Below, piece after piece: positions 37,025 to 46,000 of a stretch of DNA of 64,000 nt; positions within the stretch are counted from its first letter, which is position 1, and each line of letters begins with the position of its first letter. The notes below the pieces were generated by a model. The model was given only the letters and a program-made list of their open reading frames with translations. It did no database searches and was not told the origin of the DNA. Source of the DNA: Ophiosphaerella korrae (lineage: Eukaryota; Ascomycota; Dothideomycetes; Pleosporales; Phaeosphaeriaceae); contig JALNQF010000179.1 in assembly GCA_028456385.1 (NCBI GenBank), positions 1 through 64,000 on the forward strand. Reading direction: 5' to 3'. Both the position numbers and the translations under genes were made by a program.

Positions 37025-37452
37025 TATTATAGGCGTAATAGAAGGAATTAAGATAGAGCTAATTAATTCTAACTTAGGTGCTAATAAAGTATAGGACAAG
37101 TAAAGTAACAATCTTAATTAAGAAACTATATATAATTAGGATACCTAGGGCAATCTATAATCTATAGACTCTTAGTATTAATAGATTATAGATTAAAGTA
37201 ATCTATAATCTACTAGTCTTTATAACTATAGATTATAGATTATATTAAGTATATAGTTAGTAGGAATATATATTATTAAGATAGTATTAGTAATTTAATT
37301 CCTTAACTATAGAACGCTAATACAAGATAGTTACGAAATATCTTCTATTATTTATAGTTATTGTAGATCCTTATATAAACTTTACTATTACCTTGTAATC
37401 TACTAACCTTACTAGATAGGTACCTATAGTTAATAATAGGAGGCCTATAATA
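37025..37452 (+). repeat. 3' LTR of chromovirus C (428 bp)
   Basis: Starts TATTATAGGCG (TG changed to TA), ends GGCCTATAATA, and is followed by the CTCTT duplication. It is more AT-shifted than the 5' copy. Confidence 0.95.
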
Positions 37453-37795
37453 CTCTTTTACTACTCTTACTTAATAATAAGCCCTAGTAGTTATAAATAC
37501 TAAGTAATACTCTATAATTAGAGTTATAATTAATACTTATAAAGGTAAGGATTTAGAGGTATATAGATAGCTTACTAATAAGTCTAGCTAAGTACTTTAA
37601 ATACTTTACTAAAGGTATAGTAGTAATAGTATATAAGCTAGTATTAGTATAAAAAGAAAATACTAAGCTTTAAGTAGTAAATAAAGTTATAACGCGATAA
37701 AAATTATATAAAAGAAAGTAGGTTTAAGTAGAAAAGACCTTAAGAGTTAAAAATAAAGTATACTTAGCTACTTTTAAAGACTTTAGTACGCGTAG

Positions 37796-37964
37796 TGTAA
37801 GGCTAGGCTCTATACTACTAGACTAGACGTAACCCTAAAAGAGGTATAGTATACCTAATAGGTATACTAGGCACAGAATAGTATATATATATACTAGAGA
37901 TACTTGTAGTAAGCCTAGGGCTAGCCTATAGCTAGCTAAGGGTTATATAAAAGTACTTATAACA
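37796..37964. mobile_element. Small solo-LTR-like insertion in P2 (169 bp)
   Basis: Begins TGTAAGGCTAGG and ends TTATAACA, so it has TG...CA ends. It is flanked by the 5-bp duplication CGTAG (37791-37795 and 37965-37969). P3 has the uninterrupted sequence CGCGTAGTAATAAGAAG (near 38895). A TATA-like box (TTATATAAAAG) lies near one end. This fits a solo LTR of a retroelement not otherwise seen here. Confidence 0.8.
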
Positions 37965-38279
37965 CGTAGTAATAGAAAGAAGTTAAAGAAGTAAGTATAT
38001 ACTAAAGTAAGTAAACTATTTTAATAATAGTATATAGTATATAAAGAGACTAGGTATAATATATAAATATATAAGAATATAGTAGAAGTAAACTCTAAAT
38101 AATATCTTGTATTATATTATAGTATACTAGGTTAAAGTAGGCTATTTTATACTATAACGTAGTAGTTTTAGTAAAAGCTTAGTAAAAGTAAGTAACTTAC
38201 CTATAGAGTACGTTATTAACTTTTAATCTACTAATACTCCTAAAAGGCTACTATAGTTAATAATAAGTAACCTATTATA

Positions 38280-38629
38280 ACTATTACTAATTCCTAAATA
38301 GGAAATAGTAATTACTATAGTAATTAGTAACTTTAAGATATATAAGAAAGTACTATATAAACTTACTAATATACTCTCTTTAGCTAAAGATTTACTAGCT
38401 ACTAAGTAACTACTCTACTTAGTAGTTACCTAGTATATATAGCTTTAATACTTCTCTCTTAGTTAGCTTTCTATTTACTATTTACTTTCTTTTTAATTAA
38501 CTAGTTACTATACTTCTTAAAGCTATCTTATATAGAGTCTACTTTATTAGAAGTAAGTATATAGTTTATAGAGATAACTACAATTAAAAAGTATTATTAA
38601 TCTAATCTTTAACTTATAGCGATACTATA
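38280..38629. other. Unassigned A+T-rich spacer with palindromes
   Basis: No gene seen. Two overlapping palindromes lie at about 38283-38333 (TTACTAATTCCTA against TAGGAAATAGTAA, then AGTAATTACTATAGTAATTA). A TATA-like stretch and a CT-rich stretch follow, so it could be a decayed LTR, but no second copy or duplication proves it. Confidence 0.45.
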
Positions 38630-38829
38630 ACGTACTCTATAGGTTCGCTAGTTATATAGATTTACTAGTTACTTTTACTAAGCCCTTACTAAAACTACTA
38701 CGTTTTAGTATAAAATAGCTTACTTTAGCCCTATATAGTATAAAGTAAGACGTAATATTATTTAGAGTTTACTTCTACTATATATTTATACGTATACGTA
38801 TTATACCTAGTCTTTTTATATACTATATA

Positions 38830-40843
38830 CTATTATTAAGATAGTTTACTTACTTTAGTACTTACTTACCTCTTTAACTTCTTCTTATTACTACGCGCGT
38901 TAAAGTCCTTAAGAGTAGCTAAGCGCGCTCTATCTTTAAATATTAAGGTCCTCTTTACCTAAACCTACTTTCTTTTATATAACTTTCGTTATATTATAGC
39001 CTTATTTGTAGCCTTAAGTTTAGCTATCTTTTATTACGCTAGCACTAGCTTATATACTATAATTACTACCCCTTTTAAGACTTTCTTAAAAGCCTCTACT
39101 ATTAAAGTTAGTAAGCTATCTAGGTGCCTCTAAATCTTTACCTTTACAAGCGTCGATTACAACCTAAATTTAAGGGTATTACTTAGGGTTTATAACTACT
39201 AAGGGTTATTATTAGGTAAATATAACGTAGTTACCTGTTGTTAACTATAGGTGCCTATATTAGGGTTAGTAGATTGTAAAGTAATAACAAAAGCTTGTAT
39301 AGAGATCTATAATAACTATAAATAATAAAAGATATTTTGTAACTATCTTGTATTAGCGTTCCGTAGTTAAAGAATTAAATTGCTGATACTATCTTAATAA
39401 TACGTATCCTTACTAATTATATACTTGTTGTAATCTATAATCTATAGTTGCTAAGATTAGTAGATTATAGATTATCTTAATCTATAATCTATTAATGCCA
39501 AGAGTTTATAGATTATAGATTAGCCTAGGTGTCCTAGTTATATATAGTCTCCTAATCAAGATTATTACCCTACTTGTCCTATGCTTTATTAGCACCTAAG
39601 TTAAGACTAATTAGTTCTATCTCGATTTCTTCTATTACACCTGTAATAGTAAAGGTAGTAAAGGAGTACGTAGCTTTATATTAAGCGTTAATATAACCTA
39701 TTCTAGGTTAAATAGAGCTAATCTAGCGCCTTAAAACCCTCTTTAGATATTCTTAGAAGTAATTACTACGTTGTAAGCGCGCTTAAAGGCTAGTAAGAAC
39801 TCTTGTTTAGTAATATAGTTAATCTAACTATATATAAGTACTTTAACTTAGCGTCTATACGCTTTCTTTAAAGGAGTAAAACAGCCTATATTAAGTAGCT
39901 ATAAGAGGTGTAATACGTACGTAGGTATATAAAGAGTAATAATCTTATTATCTTTATAGTATTTCTTAAATTTAAGTAAGTTGTAGCTCTTATAGCTATT
40001 AATAATAAGTAAACGTACTATCCTAATAGTACGCGTCTTTATATGCGTATTAAAGTACTTTAACTACGTAAGACTAAGTGTATTAGTTGTCTAGCTATTA
40101 TTAGAGACTCTAATAACCTAGTTGTAGGGTATATTACTATCCTTGTACTAGCTTAATAGGTAGTAGCGCGCCTTAAGTATAATAAAGGCTAAGATAGCCT
40201 ACCTAGTTGTATTAATACCTGCAATAGCTATTACCTACTCTCTATTACCTAGCTAGATTACTTTTAGCTATAAACGTCTCTCTAACGCTATAATAACTAT
40301 ACTTGCTATAATCTAGCCTATTATAAAGCTAGTCTTATTAAAGTTCTATGTGTCGTCGTCTAGGATACTATACTTAGCTTTAGTGTTGTCTACTAGCTCA
40401 AACTAGGCTTGTATAATATTAGGATCTTCGCAGAGGGCTCTCTTATAGTTATACTTGCGATTAAACTTTATTTTAAGCTTAGGGCGGCGCTTAACGAACG
40501 TACTAGGCTAGTTTATACTAACTTGGCCCAAATTGCGCTCAGCGCGTAAGGAATTAGCTATATTAGCTACGTCTGCGAGCCTAGGGGGAAAGCTACGGTT
40601 AATGAGGTCAATAACATGCTTAGTAACTACGTCCTCCTCAAGCTTAGTAAGATTCATTGATTTAGGCCTGCGATCTGCTTGTGAAGGTCGTCCTGCGCGT
40701 CGGTCGCTGAGTGTTGACTGAGCAACGTTATAGATAGCTGCAGCGCGTCGCTGTGAGAGTGGTGCGTCTCCTTTAACAGCTTGAAGAGCAAGCTGTATCT
40801 GACATTCGTTAGAAGGCTGTAGATGTTGTTGTTGTTGCGACAT
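38830..40843 (-). pseudogene. P3 transposase (pogo, HTH + DDE_1), 5' third intact
   Basis: The ATG at 40843 is preferred, since the frame upstream has only a TTG. The first 111 codons (40843-40511) are open: a Gln-rich start, then a pogo-type helix-turn-helix (IQLALQAVKGDAPLS, RRAAAIYNVAQSTLS, RRAGRP) and LTKLEEDVVTKHVIDL. The frame stops at TAG (40510-40508), probably a former TGG. Beyond this, stops and Asn-for-Asp changes accumulate: NFNKTSF (about 40340), LLIINSYKSY (about 40000) and LLNIGCF (about 39890) replace the three catalytic Asp. A solo LTR interrupts it at 39648-39221, and the C-terminal part continues to about 38830. It is dead, but its DNA-binding domain might still be made. 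Confidence 0.88.
39221..39648 (-). repeat. Solo LTR of the C/B family in P3 (428 bp)
   Basis: In minus orientation it starts TATTACAGGTGTAATAG and ends CGTTATA. It is flanked by GTAAA at 39216-39220 and 39649-39653. Its length equals that of the C LTR. It is less RIP-mutated than the element LTRs, keeping CACCTGT and similar words. No internal element sequence remains, as expected after LTR-LTR recombination. Confidence 0.93.
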
Positions 40844-40881
40844 TATTGGGTAGTAGTAGTTTTGGTGGGGGCTTGGCAAAA

Positions 40882-40915
40882 GTGACCAGCGAACCCGTGT
40901 GACCGGCGAACCCGT
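40882..40915. repeat. Two 17-bp subterminal repeats in the P3 right end
   Basis: GTGACCAGCGAACCCGT (40882-40898) is followed at once by GTGACCGGCGAACCCGT (40899-40915), one base different. They lie inside the terminal inverted repeat and may be transposase binding sites (inference). Confidence 0.85.
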
Positions 40916-40984
40916 AGAGTACGTTATTGATATTTATTGTTTGGAATTATCTAGTGCTTCTAGTTTATTAACGATTACCACCCA

Positions 40985-41219
40985 TCACGTGACTACTTAT
41001 CATTGCACTTCCATTGACTATTCCCGCGCACGTGGTCGCTACCTTGATATCGGGTAGTAGTCCTTAACACTATAGCTGACGCTGAATTGTTCTACGAGAG
41101 ATATTGTAGAGCGTTGCAGCGCGACGCTAGCTTTTTATAGGATGAGTTTGTATAGCTTGGGCTGTAAGAAGTACTCTCTCTTCTTTTTGAGGTGATTGGG
41201 CACGTTTTGTGTGCGCCAT
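40985..41219 (-). pseudogene. Relic of another pogo/Tigger-type transposase N-terminus
   Basis: The ATG at 41219 opens MAHTKRAQSP.KEERVLL, followed by AIQTHPIKS, a TAG, then RRAATLYNISRRTIQRQL and further stops. The pattern (EER.LLA.QAIQ....S.RRAA.LYN..R.T..RRL) is the usual start of fungal pogo/Tigger transposases. It is not the same family as P3, whose helix-turn-helix differs. Only about 80 codons are recognisable; the rest and the ends are gone. Its base composition is normal, so it decayed without obvious RIP. P3 is inserted just downstream of it. Confidence 0.6.
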
Positions 41220-41282
41220 GGTAGATGGGATAGAGGAGAGATTTGTCAAATTAGGTGGGTGGCCCGGGTCGTGAGTAAGCAC

Positions 41283-41534
41283 GTTACAGCTAGAACTAAG
41301 ATCAGATGAGTACAGAACCTGAACAGAACAGGAGAAACTAAAAGATCTGGTGATCTTACGTAGATATATCAACTATCTCTTTTGTAGTTACTTAGAGTCA
41401 ATGATCATCTCCTATTCATTCCTAAGCTCACGATCACACAACAGATAGAATTGCGTCACGGCGTGATGCTGAGGATCTCCTGGGATCACCCCTCATAGGG
41501 CGAGGTCTCCAGTTCCCCTTCTTGGATCGTAACA
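41283..41534 (-). repeat. Possible degenerate solo LTR
   Basis: In minus orientation it starts TGTTACGATCCAAGAAGG and ends near AGCTGTAACG, so short inverted termini (TGTTAC and GTAACG) frame about 250 bp without an ORF. Many fungal gypsy LTRs look like this. No target duplication could be seen and no second copy is in the window, so the call is weak. Confidence 0.3.
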
Positions 41535-42293
41535 GTTAGTATACTAGTTCTTATAGGCAGTAATAGTAAGGGGAGTAAAGGGTATAGATTAATGTTGTAC
41601 AGCAAAATAGGAGCCCGAGCTCACTCATGCTCGGTATTCTGCTGCCTAGACCGGTATATGTACTACTACGCACTTTGCGACAATTAAGTACTACCTTCTC
41701 TAGGTTAGGTTAGGCCCTCTACTTATACCTGCTGGGGTTACTGCAGGGTAGCGCTGTGGAAGCGCCGGCGCGTCGGGGCTTTGTAGGCATCACGTGTGGG
41801 ATCCTTTACCTATTCGTCCAGCCCCTTACAGTTTTCTTTTGTACTAATACGTAGATCAATAGTCGAACTTCCGAATCACTCCTATACTTGTATATTCCTA
41901 TTCTAGCAGGCCTTTTGGTATAGTATAATATAAACGAAAGATGGCTATAGCCTATATAGGTGACTAGGGCTTGGTATCATATGTGTAAAAAATCCGCCAA
42001 ACGCCAAACGCTTCGTAAAAAATCGTGTAACAAAGGAAAAGAAGGAGTACAATAACATAGAAGGTTATAACTAGGTAGGAGTTGTTGGTGGATGATCAGA
42101 GGGCTGGTTACACTTCAAGGGGGTGGTGACATGTCGCACACAACTGTCAATCGAGGGCATGACGAGAAAAGGTTCGAGTTGTTGGTACACAAAGCCGAAA
42201 ATGGTTTTCGCCGTAGTGCCAACTGCAAGCATTATGTCTAGTTACTTGATGCACCATGTGGTTGAAGACTGGTCGAAATGCTTTGAAGGACGG
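41535..42293. other. Intergenic DNA of balanced composition
   Basis: No supported gene. It should hold the 3' untranslated region and polyadenylation region of the minus-strand gene that ends at 42294; no clear AATAAA on the minus strand was found. An open frame on the plus strand at 42123-42392 overlaps that gene and is treated as a shadow. Confidence 0.5.
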
Positions 42294-42872
42294 TCATATC
42301 CAACGGCTAGTGTCTTTTTGATTTGTGCCGTATTGCGGATTGAGCTCAAACTTGAAGGCCGATGCTTCAGATACAGAAGGGTAATGGATTAAAGGCTGTG
42401 ACTTGCGGGACGAGGTCGATGCTCGATTAAAATCGCTGCTTGGTGAGGTCGGTGAATAAGGTGTCGGTGGCCGGTCGGGAATAGATGATGCAACACTAGA
42501 CTTCCTTCGCGCACGCTCCGGCTTTCGTATTGAGCTAGACGGAGATCTGCGAGGGGGTGAGAAATTATCCGGTGATGGTGTTCGAGGTGGGTCGTATATT
42601 TGAAGCTCTTTCTCGAACATTGTAGGTGAGATGCGGTCCCGTGTGACTACTGGTCGAATTCCATGCTTTTCTAGTCGCTGTGTATACTGGCTAGGCCGCC
42701 GCCATGATTCGAATTCGGCATCATCCAGAGGTGTTACAGCTCGCAACGAGAAGCCTCGTACCCGCTTTTGGTTTCGTTTCCAACACATAAGGATTGCAAC
42801 AACAACTCCGAGCAGAACGAGGGTCCCAACAACAGAGCCCAGAATGATCCAAACTTTGGTTTGTTGATCCAT
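42294..42872 (-). CDS. Single-pass membrane protein with a Ser/Pro-rich tail, 192 aa
   Basis: The only convincing host gene. The ATG at 42872 is the first in frame; the open frame upstream has only a TTG. Residues 1-6 are a short polar N-terminus without a signal peptide. Residues 7-31 form one transmembrane helix (VWIILGSVVGTLVLLGVVVA...) containing a GxxxG motif (Gly12, Gly16) and Cys30 at the inner edge. KRNQKR at 32-37 predicts an outside N-terminus and cytoplasmic tail. GFSLRAVTPLDDAEFESWRR follows (40-59), the most conserved-looking part. The rest (about 90-170) is rich in Ser, Pro and Arg with many SP and TP sites, likely disordered and phosphorylated. No intron is needed. It resembles uncharacterised ascomycete proteins of this layout; the function is unknown. 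Confidence 0.8.
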   Translation of the reverse strand: MDQQTKVWIILGSVVGTLVLLGVVVAILMCWKRNQKRVRGFSLRAVTPLDDAEFESWRRPSQYTQRLEKHGIRPVVTRDRISPTMFEKELQIYDPPRTPSPDNFSPPRRSPSSSIRKPERARRKSSVASSIPDRPPTPYSPTSPSSDFNRASTSSRKSQPLIHYPSVSEASAFKFELNPQYGTNQKDTSRWI

Positions 42873-42997
42873 GAATATGGAAATTGTAACGCTTGTGAAG
42901 TATGTTGGCGTGAGGTATTTGCTGAGCCCACAGATCGAATGGGCCAAGACAGGGAAAGGGCCAAGGTGGAGAGAGGATGTTGCAAAAGGCTCCAGAT

Positions 42998-43013
42998 GGG
43001 AAAAAGAAAGAAC
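42998..43013 (-). promoter_or_regulatory. Pyrimidine tract upstream of the membrane-protein gene
   Basis: On the minus strand this reads CGTTCTTTCTTTTTCC, about 125-140 bases upstream of the ATG at 42872. CT-rich tracts near transcription starts are common in filamentous fungi. No TATA box was identified. Confidence 0.3.
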
Positions 43014-43019
43014 GAGAGT

Positions 43020-46000
43020 CGATCAACTAAACACAACCATGGTGGGCCGCCTATGCATTCAGGTGGATACAAGCGAGGAAACAGTGATAGCCTGAGCCTA
43101 CTGCTGATAGGAAGCTGGAAGGGCAGAGGAGAATAAAGTAGTGCGGGATTGAAGGAGGGGTTTCGAGGGCGGAAACCTAGTCATGCGTGAATCGCCTCGC
43201 TCCACAATAACCAGGGAGGTAGTGTTGGTATGTAACTAATTAGCGGGACGAAATGAGACAGACAAAGAGTAGTGCGATCGGTAAGGAAAAAGCAGCAGTC
43301 GCACCGAGCAAGAGGAGTCTCGTGGGCAGGCCTGGCCTGAGGCGATATGCAGGTACAAAAGCGTCCCCGACCAGTGATGGAGGGCACCAACCAAAGTTTG
43401 TCAGTAGGCTGCGGCGCTGAAATATCGGTGAGCAGTGCACTAAGAGCTATCCATGGTGGTGCTAATTTAGATAACCTTGGAACGCCGTTGGACATGGCGC
43501 AAGGCCTCGATAGGTATCTGCGCCGTGGCATCTGCCGTACCACTGCAGGGGACTGTCACTCCCGCACGCTACTGCGTAGCACGCAGTCACCAGTTCCACG
43601 CTCCGAGGCACAGCACGACGTGGCGTCCATATTGGAGGTCAGCAACATGTCGGCCATGACAGCACATGCAGCCTCGAGGGCAACTTTAGGGGCGACTTCA
43701 GGGGCTCCCATACAACATACCAGTCTGTACGCTCTGTCTGCCTCTCTCCAGGACGCTCTCCTTGCTCATCCAGAGGTGTCGCGGGCTAAATGAGACAAGT
43801 AAAAGCTTTGATTACCACTCGGAGTGTAGAGCGTGTGCCTGGGAATTACTTCGCTTGACCTAGCACACGCACCATGTCGATCGCAGCCACTAAATGGCGC
43901 TAGCCTGGATCGGCTTGGTGTTCTCGCACTGGCCAATCTCGATTTGTGGATAGCGGGCCCTAGGTGCGTCCCGTAACACCTCGACACCCACACACCAACC
44001 TACCTAGACTCACCCAGATATCTTCCCTATCTTAGCACATGGCCTTTGTGGCGGAGGGGATCACTCAAGTGACGTGGAACCGTCCGGTAGCTCATACCCT
44101 CAACTACGGTTCGCATACGCAGTTCAATCGCCCACACAGGCCATGATACGCTGCAGCGAATATCGACTCTACTGTATGTGCAATTATTCGCAACACGGTT
44201 CTGGGAGCCGAGCGTCCTGGTTGACGATGCAGCAAACCCTGTCATCAGCGGCGCACCCGTGCGGAAAATTGGACGACATGCATCGACCCGTTCCCAGTAT
44301 CCGCGGTTGCTTGGTCACCAGCCTGCCAGGTGGTTATTCATTGCTCATTGTCCACAATTTTTCGGCGGCCAATGGCCGACCGAGAACCTACTATTTACCA
44401 TCCAGCTGCATGTGGGCCTACCTGAAACGCTTGTCAACGGGCCTAGCACCAAGTTGATGACGACTTCAACGCCACAAGCCACAGTCAATTCTGTCATCCG
44501 GAACTGCTTTTTTCCTTCGGCCGTGTTCCATGAAGCGACTAGTCGATAAGTTAGCTGCACATCTTGACTCTAACTAATGCAGGTGTCTACACCAGTAGGC
44601 CACATGGCAAACTCTCACAAAAAAAAGGCGTGATAACTTACCATAGACGCCATATCGGACCAGCCAAAATTTTTGCTTAGAACTTTTGAATACAAATATC
44701 TGGAGCTACAGGTTTTCTCTGATCACCCTCCTATCAAATGTGACACTGATCGAGGTTCCGCTTCGAGAACATTTGCTCGAGTCCGAGATCATGATTTTCC
44801 CTGGTCTGTAACCGAGATGAGCGCACTGCAGCCCATGACAGAACAGGCAGTGATGTCTACTCATGACACACCAAAGCCGTTGCTCATCCTCCATGTTCAT
44901 CCAAGTGCGCAGTAATGCCTCTCACTATACTCGGGCGAGGAGAATATGTGCCTTGGAAATACGGCAATTATACATTGTAGTCAAAAATTCCTATATGTGG
45001 GAACCCTTGACCCAAATGCTGAACCAGATCCCACGCCTTTGCCGCGAGTCCCGTGAAATTGTCCTGTTCCTGGATCCTAGGAATCTAGCATGAAACTTTG
45101 ACCGGATAAACTGCGCGATGGCACGTAGACCTAGTCAACGCCACGAGGCTGCCCCCAAACCAAACGTCCTGGCCAAAGGTTCATTGAATCATGGCCGGTG
45201 GCTCGAACACGAAGATGTATAGCAGTTACGGCTGTTCAGCACTTGAAGCAAAAGAACATCGCCTTCATATTTTCTGTCTGGACCTGCTGTAGACAGGCAG
45301 ACTGCCGAATAACAAAGCTGTACGATGACATGTTCTTGCGGCCAATCGGGTATTGTATTGGCCTGCTATATCAAACTCCAGCTTCAGCTTCAACGCCTTG
45401 AACGATCGAGGAGTGTTGACGTCACTTCCTTACTTGGTTTGGACTCACGGCCGAAAGTAGGTGACACTCATCACATCTGTTTAGCTGGTTTCTTGGTCGG
45501 TATATGAGTGCAATGCCATCGCAACAAAGAGGCGGATTGATGCCGAAGATGGTAGCCATCCTACCTGTCAGCAGGTGGGTTGGCCAACACGATGCTGAGC
45601 CTAAAATTGCATCCTGAATGGACAAACTTTCTGGAACCCCCCACGAGCCACGGCAGGCCGCTTCATTTCGCCAGGGATACTACCCTCGCCCTTGACAGCA
45701 CCTTGAACCCGGCTCGAGCGACACTTCACTACTACGTAGTAGATCAGATTCGTACAAGTTGCCGTAAGCTGTTGCATTCATGTACCGATCCTGGCGCATA
45801 TGAGCGCAGTTATTGACACCCACCTCTCAGTCAAGCACGCCTGTCGGAAATTTCACGCAACTCTGATTGACAGACGCCCCGCGATACGGGGTGCGAGGTC
45901 AGCTGGATAGTTCGCAGCTGACGAACGGTGTGGGTGCTAGGTCTTGTTCTCGACGTCACCTCGGTTCTCGGTTCATAGAGCTTTCCCGCCTCGTGCAGCC

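Larger units (their letters stand above)
30431..37452 (+). mobile_element. Chromovirus C, complete, 7022 bp, nested in P2
   Basis: Two 428-bp LTRs and a 5-bp duplication CTCTT (30426-30430 and 37453-37457) define a complete insertion. The order is gag, protease, RT, RNase H, integrase, chromodomain, antisense region and polypurine tract (37010-37024). It is the innermost large element of this cluster and therefore the youngest; the 5' LTR still has the canonical TG start. It is still broken by many RIP stops. It is the best reference copy for the family. Confidence 0.95.
29250..38035 (+). pseudogene. P2 transposase, decayed and split by element C
   Basis: It aligns with the P3 transposase from the polyglutamine-like N-terminus (about 29250) onward: LTKLEESIIIKYIL at about 29440, then IDVANIANSLR at about 29520. 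Next come the catalytic regions YNFNKVGF (about 29745), LLIINSYNSY (about 30090) and LQLLNISYF (about 30190). All three catalytic Asp codons read Asn. The frame is interrupted at 30430 by C, resumes at 37458 with the C-terminal region, and is broken again by the insertion at 37796-37964. Stops are at expected Trp and Gln codons. Confidence 0.82.
29165..38213 (+). mobile_element. Pogo-type DNA transposon P2 with nested C
   Basis: Bounded by TA duplications (29163-29164 and 38214-38215) and inverted ends starting ACGTACTCTATAGGTAAG. The left end has two copies of a roughly 17-bp subterminal unit, the right end one. Without C and its duplication P2 is 2022 bp, including a 169-bp insertion at 37796. 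It is the same family as P3 (38630-40924), in the opposite orientation. It entered the LTR of D before C entered P2. Confidence 0.92.
25185..38279 (+). mobile_element. Chromovirus D, 5'-truncated, with nested P2, C and a small LTR
   Basis: D starts in the spacer between protease and RT, where it is fused to E. It runs through RT, RNase H, integrase, chromodomain, antisense region and polypurine tract to its 3' LTR. That LTR is split by pogo element P2, which contains chromovirus C. Removing the insertions leaves about 4.04 kb of D. The 5' LTR, gag and protease are absent. Confidence 0.85.
28782..38279 (+). repeat. 3' LTR of chromovirus D, split by P2
   Basis: The left part, 28782-29164, starts TATTATAATAG. 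The right part, 38216-38279, ends CCTATTATA. Without P2 and the extra TA it is about 447 bp, slightly shorter than the 460-bp A LTR it resembles. Confidence 0.85.
38630..40924 (-). mobile_element. Pogo-type DNA transposon P3 with an internal solo LTR
   Basis: TA duplications lie at 38628-38629 and 40925-40926. The inverted ends start ACGTACTCTA; the right end (40924 inward) keeps its G+C-rich sequence, the left one is AT-shifted. Without the solo LTR and its duplication it is 1862 bp. It is the same family as P2. It sits exactly on the border between RIP-mutated DNA and the balanced island. Confidence 0.93.

Noticed and set aside
40533..40721. 62-codon plus-strand ORF
   Set aside because: Antisense shadow of the intact part of the P3 transposase.
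41701..41715. Telomere-like TAGGTTAGGTTAGG
   Set aside because: Only two and a bit units, inside unique DNA; no array.
42873..42947. 25-codon N-terminal extension of the membrane-protein gene
   Set aside because: The extended frame begins with TTG, not ATG, and would put polar residues before the membrane helix. ATG at 42872 is the natural start.
42123..43136. Several ORFs on both strands around the membrane-protein gene
   Set aside because: They are shadows of, or lie just upstream of, the minus-strand gene at 42294-42872, with no independent support.
43347..43793. 148-codon plus-strand ORF
   Set aside because: It is overlapped on the other strand by a 120-codon ORF, has no recognisable domain, and its length is near what chance gives in several kb of balanced DNA.
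44074..44549. Two overlapping ORFs of 123-127 codons with a possible 59-bp intron (44174-44232)
   Set aside because: Neither ORF starts with ATG. Splicing joins no frame that looks like a protein, and no family is recognised.
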